Shown piece by piece: positions 42,388-51,317 of a stretch of 64,000 nt of DNA. Source of the DNA: Algoriphagus sp. NG3 (GTDB taxonomy: Bacteria > Bacteroidota > Bacteroidia > Cytophagales > Cyclobacteriaceae); NCBI RefSeq assembly GCF_034119865.1, contig NZ_CP139421.1, positions 5,248,501 through 5,312,500 of the forward strand. Direction: 5' to 3'. A program made the position numbers and the translations under genes. Under the pieces are notes generated by a model that saw only the letters and a program-made list of their open reading frames with translations, did no database searches and was not told where the DNA came from. Each line of letters starts with the position of its first letter. Positions within the stretch are counted from its first letter, which is position 1.

Positions 42388-45300
42388 AGAGTTTGGCAAC
42401 TTTCTTATTGACCTTACTGCTGTGCGGTTCCCTTTTAGCCCAAACCGGGAGGGGTATTTCCGGCCAGGTAAATGCATCAAACGATGGTAAAGGTCTTCCC
42501 GGAGTATCCGTTTTGATCAAAGGGACTTCCACCGGAACCATCACAGATGAAAATGGGGTATTCCACCTTTCTGTTCCCAACTCCGAGCGAGTATTGATCT
42601 TTTCTTTTCTGGGGTACGAAAGCCAGGAAGTGGAGGTGGGCAGCGAATCTCAAGAGCTGCAGATCGTATTGGCGCCTGTGGATATGTCCCTTGATGAAGT
42701 AGAGGTTTTGTCGACAGGTTATCAGGAGATTTCCCGTGAGCGTGCAAACGGCTCTTACGTAGGGATAGACAATGAGCTGGTGGACCGGCGTGTCAGTACC
42801 GGGATTCTGGAGCGGCTGGAGGATATCACTCCCGGACTGGTTTTTACTAGGGAGGGAACTGCCTTTGAGACCATCAGTATCCGTGGCAGATCCACTATCC
42901 ATGCCAATGCCCAGCCGCTGATCGTGGTGGATAATTTCCCCTATGACGGTCCCATCGAGAATATCAATCCCAATGATGTGGAAAGCATGACGGTGCTAAA
43001 AGATGCTGCTGCTGCTTCCATCTGGGGAGCCCGGGCAGGAAACGGAGTAATTGTCATTACCACCAAGCGGGCAAAAGCTGGTCAGAGCTTTCGGGTGTCA
43101 GTTAACGCGAATACAACTATAGTAGAGATGCCGGACTTGTATTACAATCCCAAAATGGAAATATCCTCCTTCATTGAACTGGAAAAGGAGTTGTTCGAAC
43201 GTGGATTGTATAATTCTTCTATCAATTCCAACAATAAACCCAGGATGTCTCCGGGGGTGGAAACACTACTCAAAGTAAGAAATGGGGAGATCAGCCAACA
43301 GGAAGCCATGGGCATGCTGGAGGGACTCAAAAGTCAGGATATGAGAAATGAGTTGGAGCGCTATTACTATAGACCTGCAGTGAATCAGCAGTACGCAGTC
43401 AATCTGTCTGGCGCAGGAAACGTACATCATTATAACCTATCTCTGGGTTATGATCATAACACTAGCCAGTTGGTAGGTAATTCCAATACAAGACTCACCC
43501 TGTCCCAAAACAATCACTGGAAACTGCTGGATAATAAGCTCGAACTTGGATCTGGGATTTATTGGGCCCAATCAAAAAACACAGTAACTACGGAACTGCC
43601 ACAGGGCTTTCCCTATGAGCTATTGGCTGATGAGAACGGTAATCCTCTTTCCGTCGGAAGGTCATACTCTGAAAGGTATCTCAATAGCATCGCGCTAGAG
43701 CGGCCGGATTTACTGGATTGGAGATATGTGCCGTTATCAGAAATAGGTTTGCTTGACAATAGTAATCTTAGTAATGACCTACGGCTGAATGCGGATATTG
43801 GATATCGAATCCTCCCGGATCTCAAGGCAGAGATCAAGTACCAGTACTGGACTAACCGCTCGGAGGCGAGAAACCATTCCCCGCAGGAGATGTTCTATGT
43901 CAGGGATCTGATCAATCAGTTTTCAGAGTTTGACGCAAGCGGAACAATTACCAGACACATTCCATTGGGAGGCATTCTGAGTTATGCCAACGGGAGAGGG
44001 GAAAGCCATTCCCTACGATCGATGCTCAACTATGATAAGGCATTTGAAAATGGTAACCGATTGACAGCTATTGGCGGATTTGAATTTAAAAGCCTGATAG
44101 GCAGCGAGGATGCCATGCGTTTCTTTGGATACGATGATGCGCTGGGGCTGAGTGTGGCGGTCGATCCAACCACCAGGTTCAGAAGGCTGTATAATAATAG
44201 CCTGGCTTCTATTCCTGCCAGTCAGGCTCATAGAGGTAATACGGACCGCTTTGTTTCCTACTTTGCCAATGCTTCCTATCAGCTTGATACCCGTTATAAT
44301 TTATCCGCAAGTATCAGAAAGGACCAATCCAATCTCTTTGGTGTGAATGCCAACCAGCGAGGTGTGCCTCTCTGGTCTGTAGGTGGGGGATATACGCTAT
44401 CGGAAGAGAAATGGTATAGACTTGGGGCAATTCCTTATCTGAGATTGAGACTGACATATGGATATAACGGAAATCTGGACAGAGGTATAGCTGCATATAC
44501 CACAGCCCGCTATTTTGTTTCTTCCACCTCGCTGATCCCGAATCTTCCGAGTGCGTCCATTATGAATCCCCCCAATCCCAATCTTAGCTGGGAAAGGATA
44601 GGCATCACCAATTTAGGGCTGGATTTTGGATCAAGAAACTCAAGAGTTTCCGGGACATTGGAGTTTTACTGGAAAAAGGGCGAAGACCTTATAGGTGATA
44701 TTGAAGTTCCATCCTCCACAGGAGTTTATAATTTCAGGGGTAATTTTGCGAACACATCCACTTTTGGATATGATTTCAATGTCAGTACACTGAATATAGA
44801 CCGGACGGTCCAATGGAAAACCGATTTCTATTGGAGTCATGTGAAAGAAAAGGTTACCAACTACGGGTACAGCACATCCGCTTCCAATTATCTTCTGACA
44901 GGGGGTATCAATCCATTTGAAGGAAGACCGCTATTCGGGGTGTATGGGTATGCCTGGGTAGGATTAAATCCGGAAAATGGGAATCCTATAGGACTTATTG
45001 ACGGCCAGCCAAGTGAAGATTACCGTATGATTATCAATTCAGCAACTCCTGAATCACTGGTGTACGCAGGGCCGGGGAGACCCGTAAATTTTGGTTCGTT
45101 AAGGAATACATTGAATTGGAGAGGTTTTGAAGTTTCATTAAATGTGACCTTCCGGTTGGGGTATTATTACAGGAGAAGTTCTGTCAATTACAACAGTATC
45201 TATCAGGGAGCTTTTGATCATGGAGATTTCGAGCTCAGATGGATGCAGGAAGGTGATGAGATGAAGACCCAGATCCCTTCAATGCCCGGGGCACAGGATT

Positions 45301-45557
45301 CATTCCGGAACACTTTCTTCCTTGGGTCAGAGTCACTGATCGAAAAAGGAGACCATATTCGCTTACAGGATGTAAAGCTTTCCTATTCATTCAATGCAAT
45401 GAAATCAGCAGGTCAGTCTTTAAGGAATTTATCCCTCTATACCTATGCCAATAACCTGGGCATACTATGGAAAGCGAGCAAGGATGAACTTGATCCCGAT
45501 TTCAGGACAGCAAAGCCTCTAAAATCTATCTCCTTTGGATTGAGATGGAATTTCTAA
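42384..45557 (+). CDS. SusC/RagA family TonB-linked outer-membrane protein
   Basis: The 1057-residue protein has a signal peptide ending LLAQT, a CarboxypepD_reg-like domain (GISGQVNASNDGKGLPGVSV to about residue 95), a TonB plug (SIRGRSTIHANAQPLIVVDN, VLKDAAAASIWGARAGNGVI) and a large beta-barrel to the C-terminal phenylalanine. SusC proteins import large nutrients across the outer membrane with a SusD partner, which follows at 45575. The 4-bp overlap with the TlpA-like gene and overlap with the SusD region indicate one operon. Confidence 0.95.
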   Translation: MKSLATFLLTLLLCGSLLAQTGRGISGQVNASNDGKGLPGVSVLIKGTSTGTITDENGVFHLSVPNSERVLIFSFLGYESQEVEVGSESQELQIVLAPVDMSLDEVEVLSTGYQEISRERANGSYVGIDNELVDRRVSTGILERLEDITPGLVFTREGTAFETISIRGRSTIHANAQPLIVVDNFPYDGPIENINPNDVESMTVLKDAAAASIWGARAGNGVIVITTKRAKAGQSFRVSVNANTTIVEMPDLYYNPKMEISSFIELEKELFERGLYNSSINSNNKPRMSPGVETLLKVRNGEISQQEAMGMLEGLKSQDMRNELERYYYRPAVNQQYAVNLSGAGNVHHYNLSLGYDHNTSQLVGNSNTRLTLSQNNHWKLLDNKLELGSGIYWAQSKNTVTTELPQGFPYELLADENGNPLSVGRSYSERYLNSIALERPDLLDWRYVPLSEIGLLDNSNLSNDLRLNADIGYRILPDLKAEIKYQYWTNRSEARNHSPQEMFYVRDLINQFSEFDASGTITRHIPLGGILSYANGRGESHSLRSMLNYDKAFENGNRLTAIGGFEFKSLIGSEDAMRFFGYDDALGLSVAVDPTTRFRRLYNNSLASIPASQAHRGNTDRFVSYFANASYQLDTRYNLSASIRKDQSNLFGVNANQRGVPLWSVGGGYTLSEEKWYRLGAIPYLRLRLTYGYNGNLDRGIAAYTTARYFVSSTSLIPNLPSASIMNPPNPNLSWERIGITNLGLDFGSRNSRVSGTLEFYWKKGEDLIGDIEVPSSTGVYNFRGNFANTSTFGYDFNVSTLNIDRTVQWKTDFYWSHVKEKVTNYGYSTSASNYLLTGGINPFEGRPLFGVYGYAWVGLNPENGNPIGLIDGQPSEDYRMIINSATPESLVYAGPGRPVNFGSLRNTLNWRGFEVSLNVTFRLGYYYRRSSVNYNSIYQGAFDHGDFELRWMQEGDEMKTQIPSMPGAQDSFRNTFFLGSESLIEKGDHIRLQDVKLSYSFNAMKSAGQSLRNLSLYTYANNLGILWKASKDELDPDFRTAKPLKSISFGLRWNF

Positions 45558-45574
45558 CCTTAATCAAACAAGCC

Positions 45575-46906
45575 ATGAATAGTTATTTAAAGTTTCTCTT
45601 TGCTCTAGTGGTATTATCTGTAATTTCATCTTGCGACGGTTTTTTGGATGAAAAGCCCAGTAAGAGTCTGGTGGTGCCCAGCAGCCTTAATGACATCCAA
45701 GCAATACTTGATACTGAGAGCCTCCTAAATCAAGAGTCGGCAGTTCTTTTTCTTCAGTCCGATGATTTTGAATTGCTGGATCCTGCGATGGTGGAAGCAA
45801 GCCAGTGGCAGCGGGATGCCATGTTTTGGAATGGGGATATTGAGAATCCCTCTGGTGTTACGTTGGAATATGCTTACTATTACCAGAAGATATTCTATTC
45901 TAATCTCGTCTTAGAGCTTTTAGAAAAAGAAGTAGGAGAAAATCGAGAGAAAGAAAAGGATCTTAAGGGACAGGCCTTATTTTACAGGGCATTTGGGTAT
46001 TGGACTTTAGCTCAGCTTTACATGCCTGCATATCATAAAGGCAAAGATCTTCAAGAAGGAATCCTGCCGTATCGTATGTCTTCTCAGATAGACCTAAAGG
46101 TTCCCTTGGCTACAGTTAGCCAGATTTATAAGACAATTGTTGAAGACTTAGAGGAATCTATCTCCCTGCTTCCTGATAAGGCTACCTATGTGACAAGACC
46201 TTCCCTGGCAGCTGCTTCGGGCTTGCTGAGCCGTATTAAGCTTTCAATGGGGGATTATCAGGGTGCACTTGACGATGCAGAATCGGCACTACAAATTTCT
46301 TCTGATTTAATGGATTATAATTTGTTGGATTTGGAGAGTTATTATCCGATTTCTCTCTTCAACCCTGAGGTAATATTTCATGGTGAGCTGAGTTCACATT
46401 CCTTTATTTACTCCAATAGTATTGTTGCCCATAAGGAAATCTATGATTCATATGATTCCCTTGATCTGAGAAAACAGGTGTACTTCATCGAAAACACCGA
46501 AGGTTTACCGAATTTCCGGGGAAGTTATACGGGGAGCTACGAGTTTTTTTCGGGAATATCTGTGGATGAACTGTTATTGACCGCTGCGGAATGCAGCGCT
46601 AGACTGGGGGACGTATCAGGAGGCATGGCCTATTTGAACCAACTTTTGGTTACTAGATGGGTTCATGGGACGTATGTACCAGTCGAGACTGAAAATGCAA
46701 AAGTTGCTCTTGATTTAATAGTGATGGAAAGGCGAAAAAGTCTGCCTTTTAGAGGTGTCCGTTGGATGGATCTACAACGGCTCAGCCAAGAACCGAATTA
46801 TAATAAAGTGCTGATAAGAGAATCTGGAGGAACTTCCGGCAGTTTGGATCTCAGTCAAGCTAGCTATGCCTTGAAAATTCCAACCAGGGAAGTTAATCTT
46901 GAGTAA
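45575..46906 (+). CDS. SusD/RagB family nutrient-binding lipoprotein
   Basis: ATG 45575 gives 443 residues with a lipoprotein signal (lipobox VISSC) and the SusD fold start FLDEKPSKSLVVPSSLNDIQ. TPR-like helices (GQALFYRAFGYWTLAQLYMP; AASGLLSRIKLSMGDYQGAL) follow, and the C-terminal ERRKSLPFRGVRWMDLQRLS is typical. It binds the substrate at the cell surface for the SusC partner. An in-frame start 30 bp upstream would hide the signal. The substrate cannot be told from sequence. A terminator follows. Confidence 0.93.
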   Translation: MNSYLKFLFALVVLSVISSCDGFLDEKPSKSLVVPSSLNDIQAILDTESLLNQESAVLFLQSDDFELLDPAMVEASQWQRDAMFWNGDIENPSGVTLEYAYYYQKIFYSNLVLELLEKEVGENREKEKDLKGQALFYRAFGYWTLAQLYMPAYHKGKDLQEGILPYRMSSQIDLKVPLATVSQIYKTIVEDLEESISLLPDKATYVTRPSLAAASGLLSRIKLSMGDYQGALDDAESALQISSDLMDYNLLDLESYYPISLFNPEVIFHGELSSHSFIYSNSIVAHKEIYDSYDSLDLRKQVYFIENTEGLPNFRGSYTGSYEFFSGISVDELLLTAAECSARLGDVSGGMAYLNQLLVTRWVHGTYVPVETENAKVALDLIVMERRKSLPFRGVRWMDLQRLSQEPNYNKVLIRESGGTSGSLDLSQASYALKIPTREVNLE

Positions 46907-46921
46907 GGCATAAATTAAAAA

Positions 46922-46946
46922 GGGGAGCTGTTAGGCTCCCTTTTTT
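46922..46946. terminator. Bidirectional intrinsic terminator
   Basis: GGGAGC-TGTTAG-GCTCCC with AAAAAGG before and TTTTTT after forms a terminator in both directions, between the rightward susD gene and the leftward DUF6520 gene. Confidence 0.88.
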
Positions 46947-46969
46947 ATAAATCAACATATACGCCTTTT

Positions 46970-47272
46970 TTAGTGAGGATTTTCCTCGATAAGATTATTG
47001 GCGTTGTTTACCCGTAGGTATCTATCCACATCTTCAGGATCTATTGGTGCGCCAGATTCATTTGGAGCATCAACTTTACAGAATGAATCTTCCATTGGAT
47101 CGCAAAAATAAGTATTAGGGCCTGGAGGCGTGGTAGTCACGTTATACCAGATACCTGTGTTTGGATCCTGTGCATATTGATCTACGGTTTTTGGCTGGGT
47201 AAACGCAAAAGCGGCTACCACAGCAAGCGAAAATACCCCTCCGCGTAGGAGATTAAGAGTATTTGATTTCAT
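46970..47272 (-). CDS. DUF6520 family exported peptide
   Basis: ATG 47272 gives a 100-residue product with an N-terminal hydrophobic signal (LLRGGVFSLAVVAAFAFTQP) and a mature tail with GIWYNVTTTPPGPNTYFCDP and a second cysteine in DSFCKVD. DUF6520 peptides are small exported Bacteroidota proteins of unknown function, often near MauE and TlpA-like redox genes, as here. The two cysteines could be redox-active or form a disulfide. A longer ORF upstream to 47386 lacks a signal-compatible start. A perfect 14-bp inverted repeat sits in its upstream region. Confidence 0.75.
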   Translation of the reverse strand: MKSNTLNLLRGGVFSLAVVAAFAFTQPKTVDQYAQDPNTGIWYNVTTTPPGPNTYFCDPMEDSFCKVDAPNESGAPIDPEDVDRYLRVNNANNLIEENPH

Positions 47273-47324
47273 AAGATTATAATTTGTTTTTTTAATTGTT
47301 GTATGCCCGTCTGTCATCGGACAG

Positions 47325-47384
47325 GAAATCACGCATATATGTTGATCAACTCTTTGAGGCGGTACCCACCATATGCGTGATTTC
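47325..47384. repeat. Perfect 14-bp inverted repeat upstream of DUF6520
   Basis: GAAATCACGCATAT (47325-47338) and ATATGCGTGATTTC (47371-47384) are exact complements 32 bp apart, starting 53 bp before the DUF6520 start. It may be an operator or a leader structure. Confidence 0.75.
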
Positions 47385-47962
47385 ATAGTTGTAGTTTTGT
47401 GATAACTCCGGTCGCTTTGGACTAGCTGTTATGCCACGAATCATAACAGATTTTCCTTCTGAGAGGGGCGGCCGGTTTTAACCCGGATTGCGCAGTCCTG
47501 ATCACTGCCCCCTGCTGTTGTCCGGCAACCACCTGGTGGCTTCACGGACCGTGCTGTCTTTTTTATTTATCGAGCGTCGTTGCCCCTTTGCATTTATAGA
47601 GCTGCCTTTTGCGTTATTTGATAACCTTTGAGGTTTGCCAAACCTCGAAGGTTTTTATGTTACTTGTGCTGATCGGGATTTGCAATCCCGATCCTAAACC
47701 GTAGGATTTTTAATCCGACAATTGATTCTCAAACGCTGCAGACCTCCTCGGTACAAGCTTTTGTCTTATCACTATACTTCATGTCCTGCCTGTCCCGATG
47801 AGATATCGGGAAGGAAATGGCCTATTTGTCTTTTTTACACCGGGTTGAAACCCGGTGCAATAAAATCTGCCATGCCTACGGCCTTGTTTCCGTTAAAAGT
47901 TGGATTGTTAAACCGTTGTACCGTGATCACTACGAAACCTTTAACCTTTAACCTTTAACATG
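47385..47962. other. Intergenic stretch with hairpins and a duplicated block
   Basis: No gene is seen. Hairpins: AACCTTTGAGGTTTG / CAAACCTCGAAGGTT (47623-47653, then TTTT), GATCGGGATT / AATCCCGATC (47671-47693), and CACCGGGTT-GA-AACCCGGTG (47838-47857). The block 47669-47830 has a diverged copy at 50438-50600. Confidence 0.6.
47669..47830 (+). repeat. Duplicated ~160-bp block (copy 1)
   Basis: GATCGGGATTTGCAATCCCG, GACCTCCTCGG, CTTATCACTATAC and CCTGCCTGTCCCGATGAGAT recur in the same order at 50438-50600. The block contains the REP-like CCCGATGAGATATCGGG. Confidence 0.75.
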
Positions 47963-48421
47963 CTATCCTCCTTCCCTCTGTGCATCTCTGTGACCATTTG
48001 CCACCAACCCCCACACTGCCACTCCCAAGCACACCAGATTGAACACCAGATGCTCTCCCCAGCCCAGACTACTGAGCACCCCGCCGCAGGAGCAGGGGAC
48101 GCGTTCCGTAAATCCCAGCCAGACCAGTGCGACATACCCCGTAAAGGGAATCAGCAGTATCACGCTCAGCAGCAATCCTGTCCTTCGCCAGCCCGGGACC
48201 AGCAGCAGTACGGCAACAACCATTTCCACTACAGGCAATACATAGAGTAGCACCTCTGCCATTCCTATCGGGAATACTTGGTTGTACATCGCCATCCGTG
48301 TCCCACTCCAATCATACACCTTACTCACCGCCGTATAGGCAAAGACTGCTGCCAGCAATAGGGCGGCCCCTTCGGCCAGGACTGGGGTGAGTGTGTGGGG
48401 ATAGGGGTTCGTTTTATTCAT
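47963..48421 (-). CDS. MauE/DoxX-like redox-associated membrane protein
   Basis: The 152-residue protein has four predicted transmembrane helices (LTPVLAEGAALLLAAVFAYT, MAEVLLYVLPVVEMVVAVLL, TGLLLSVILLIPFTGYVALV, GEHLVFNLVCLGVAVWGLVA) and the CSCGG motif (RVPCSCGGVLSSLGWGEHL) between the third and fourth, characteristic of MauE-type proteins. MauE moves reducing power across the membrane to periplasmic thiol proteins. A TlpA-like gene and a DUF6520 gene lie nearby. ATG 48421 is the start. Confidence 0.85.
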   Translation of the reverse strand: MNKTNPYPHTLTPVLAEGAALLLAAVFAYTAVSKVYDWSGTRMAMYNQVFPIGMAEVLLYVLPVVEMVVAVLLLVPGWRRTGLLLSVILLIPFTGYVALVWLGFTERVPCSCGGVLSSLGWGEHLVFNLVCLGVAVWGLVANGHRDAQREGG

Positions 48422-48479
48422 GCTCAAGAGCGGTAATTGATGGTATTATAAAATTACTTTACCGCTGGCTATCTGGCCT

Positions 48480-48531
48480 CCGACATATGTCGGAAATGTA
48501 AAATCGGGGTAAAATCTCCGACAAATGGCGG
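48480..48531. promoter_or_regulatory. Palindromic operator pair before the Crp-like/terpene synthase operon
   Basis: A perfect 14-bp palindrome CCGACATATGTCGG (48480-48493) and an imperfect copy CCGACAAATGGCGG (48518-48531) are centred 38 bp apart between the divergent MauE gene and the Crp-like gene. They are likely binding sites, probably for the Crp-like protein itself. Confidence 0.65.
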
Positions 48532-48692
48532 ATTTTTGGGCTGATTTCTCGATTTCTGCTGTGATTTTTTTGGATCGTATTCACCTACTAATTAGATTAA
48601 TAGGTGGGATTTGCTGAGAGAAGGCCAGCATACTTGTGGTTTGGACTTTTTATCCTACACAAATTGATTGTTTGATTTTACTGACTTTTGAC

Positions 48693-49283
48693 ATGGTGGA
48701 TACCTATCAAAAACTTCTTATGCATGACATTAACCAGTTGTATCCCTTACCGGAGAAAAGCTACGTGAAGGTGTTTGAGAAACTGAAATTAAAACGCTTG
48801 AAAAGAGGAAAGACACTAAAGCACCCGGGGGAGACCGACCGGGCCAGCAGGTACCTATGCGAGGGGTTTATTGGTTCTTACAAGTTCAATGGTGACCAAC
48901 ACTCCTTGTTTATGGTATTCAAGCCGAAGGATATTGTCTTTGATGAACGCTCGTTCCGTAGCGGTGTCCCCAGTGATACCCTTATTAAGTGCATCACGGA
49001 TGTGGTGTTTTATGAGTTTTCCCGTGATTCGGAGCAGGAGTTGTTGGACGAAAATCCTGATTTCGTCAAGGTTGCCCACAAGATCAGCTTGCGGATAAAC
49101 GAACGTAGCTCCCATGTGTTCGAGCTGAGTAAAAAGAAATTGGATGCCGGATACAGGGAGTTTGTGCGGATGTTTCCCGGGCTCGAACCGGAAATCACCA
49201 ACGAGGATCTGGGGGCATTCTTCAGGGTAAGCCGCCGGACGGTGGAGCGTTTTAAACATGACTTAAAAAATTTTGATCTATGA
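48693..49283 (+). CDS. Crp/Fnr family regulator paired with a terpene synthase
   Basis: ATG 48693 gives a 196-residue protein with a cyclic-nucleotide-binding-type beta-roll (RGKTLKHPGETDRASRYLCE, KPKDIVFDERSFR) and a C-terminal winged HTH (ITNEDLGAFFRVSRRTVERF). Short Bacteroidota members usually respond to signals other than cAMP. The stop overlaps the terpene synthase start by 4 bp, so the two genes are one operon. A palindromic site lies upstream. In-frame starts further upstream (48636) would add 19 hydrophobic residues and are less likely. Confidence 0.88.
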   Translation: MVDTYQKLLMHDINQLYPLPEKSYVKVFEKLKLKRLKRGKTLKHPGETDRASRYLCEGFIGSYKFNGDQHSLFMVFKPKDIVFDERSFRSGVPSDTLIKCITDVVFYEFSRDSEQELLDENPDFVKVAHKISLRINERSSHVFELSKKKLDAGYREFVRMFPGLEPEITNEDLGAFFRVSRRTVERFKHDLKNFDL

Positions 49284-50203
49284 AACCTACTGATTTTCCC
49301 GTGGCCATGCATGCGGATTCGCCCCTGTTGAATGAACTGGTATTGGCCTGGGCGAATACCTGGTTAGACGTAGTCAATGACGAGGCAGATAGGAAGATAC
49401 TGCAGCGCTCTGTGGCCCAGAAGCAGAATTTATTTGCCGGCTATCTGTTTCCCCAGATGGAGCGCCATCGGCTGGTCAGCACAGCTAACTTGTTCTTTTG
49501 CCTGTTTATGATCGATGACTTGTTGGACGTAGTGAAAGAAGAGGATGAGGACAGTTTTTTAACCTACCTTTCTGCTGGGAAATTGTCACTTGAGACAACA
49601 GAGATGACCTTTATCGGCTTTCCGATCGACCGGTGTTATCAGAAGATAAAGGAGGATTATCCCGGGGACGACTATAAGGCCGGGTTTGAAAGCGTCTGGG
49701 ATAATTATATAGCGGGGCTTCGATGGGAAAGGCAGAACAAGAGGGAAAACCGGAGTCCATCACTGGACGAGTACCGTAGGATGAGGCCCCATAGTTCTGG
49801 GGCGTACATCGCCATCCACCTGCTCCGGGGAGAATATGGAAGGCAGGCGGACGGTTCCGGGGAGCTAGAGGAAGCTATCGCCAGATACATCTACCTGACA
49901 AACGACCTGGTCTCCTCCGTAAAGGAGCAAGCTATAGGGGACAACCACAATGAAGTACTTCTTTTGGCCAGTGATCATGGGATGGAAGCGGGTAAGAAGT
50001 TGGTCGAAGGGGAGCTTTCGGGTCTGCATAGGAACATCAGAGACTTGGGCGATGCTATCAGTAAGAACTCTCCGGAAGGCGCAGAATGGGTTGACGGTCT
50101 TTTCCTGCTTCTGGGAGGCTGTCTGTTCTGGTCGCAAGAGAGCATGCGGTATAGGGACGGGAATCTGGGGGGGGGCACCAATAAATTCCCGAAAGGGCGC
50201 TGA
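49280..50203 (+). CDS. Class I terpene synthase
   Basis: The 307-residue protein has the class I terpene cyclase signatures: aspartate-rich Asp79-Asp80-x2-Asp83 (FMIDDLLD), the NSE triad Asn208/Ser212/Glu216 (NDLVSSVKE), a pyrophosphate-sensor region RRMRPHSSG, and a C-terminal RY in SMRYRDG. These enzymes ionise and cyclise prenyl diphosphates to terpenes, with magnesium. Length fits monofunctional bacterial sesqui- or diterpene synthases; the product cannot be told. Overlap with a Crp-like gene implies regulated expression. No prenyl-transferase or P450 lies next to it. Confidence 0.9.
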   Translation: MKPTDFPVAMHADSPLLNELVLAWANTWLDVVNDEADRKILQRSVAQKQNLFAGYLFPQMERHRLVSTANLFFCLFMIDDLLDVVKEEDEDSFLTYLSAGKLSLETTEMTFIGFPIDRCYQKIKEDYPGDDYKAGFESVWDNYIAGLRWERQNKRENRSPSLDEYRRMRPHSSGAYIAIHLLRGEYGRQADGSGELEEAIARYIYLTNDLVSSVKEQAIGDNHNEVLLLASDHGMEAGKKLVEGELSGLHRNIRDLGDAISKNSPEGAEWVDGLFLLLGGCLFWSQESMRYRDGNLGGGTNKFPKGR

Positions 50204-50437
50204 CTCAGCTAGTAGCTTACCTACGGCATGTTTTTTTATCCACTATTCCGCCCTTTCAGGGCTGGGATTATTAGGCATTTCGGAGCGATGGGCTTTACCC
50301 ATCGTTGAGCTGTTTTGGCCCTTCAGGCCTGTGTGGGGGAACAATATTCGGTTCAATAGGGATATTGAAGTTTAATTTTCTCTACATGGATTTTGGTGCT
50401 ACTCCTCGGACCGCACCCTATTTTCCAAAAAATTGTG

Positions 50438-50600
50438 CTGATCGGGATTTGTAATCCCGATCTCCTATCGTAGGATTTCTAATCCAACAATTCACAGACT
50501 CTAATGACCTCCTCGGGACAAGCCTTGGTCTTATCACTATACCTCATGTCCTGCCTGTCCCGATGAGATATCGGGAAGGCAATGGCCTTTTGGTCTTTTT
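50438..50600 (+). repeat. Duplicated ~160-bp block (copy 2)
   Basis: Matches 47669-47830: GATCGGGATTTGTAATCCCG, GACCTCCTCGG, CTTATCACTATACCTCATG, and CCTGCCTGTCCCGATGAGAT. The terpene synthase operon and its regulator region lie between the two copies. Confidence 0.75.
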
Positions 50601-51284
50601 TGACCTAGGGTTACGCCCTTCGTTCCTCAGGTCTCCACCCTAGGCTATTACAAGTCACCCCGTTGGGGTTCTCCTAATTTATCAATTTTCAAATCTTCCA
50701 ATCATAATCCTCATCTTTCTCAATTCATTTCTGTCTACTGCGACTGGATACTGCGACTTCCATCTCATTCCCCACACCGTCACTCCAATAAATCCTCTTT
50801 TCCATCCTCCTGCATTAGCTCCTGTTTCCAGATGATAATCCTGCGCAGGAGGCAATGGCCTTTTTGACTTTTTTTTACGCCGGGTTAAAACCCGCCGCTA
50901 TATAATCTGCCATGCCTACGGCATTGATCCGTTTCCACAGAATTTTGATAATGCAGTCTGTTTATTCCCCTGCCCACTGTGACTGGATACTGCGACAGCT
51001 TCATACTTCATCTTTTAGCTTTCATACCTGCTCACTGCGACTGCTCACTATACCTTCTCCCTAGCTTCCCCCTAGTTCCCCCCATGATACCCCGTACATA
51101 CCCGCATGATACTTGGGGTTTTGTCCATGGATTCCATGTTTTCCACATAGTCTTGGCTCCCTTGGGGTTCCGTTAGGGTTCCGTTACACATGCGTTGGGT
51201 TTTATGGGTGAAGTCCGGCAGCTGGCAGATACTTTATAGGAGATTCATGGGAGCAATGGGGGATTAGCTTGGAAAGAAAGTAGG

Positions 51285-51317
51285 CTTTCCTTCGACTTTC
51301 CTTCGACTTTCCTTCGA
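51285..51317 (+). repeat. Three 11-bp tandem repeats
   Basis: CTTTCCTTCGA occurs three times head to tail. Inverted TCGAAGG-type units follow near 51346-51362. Not a CRISPR: units are too short and no spacers are present. Confidence 0.8.
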
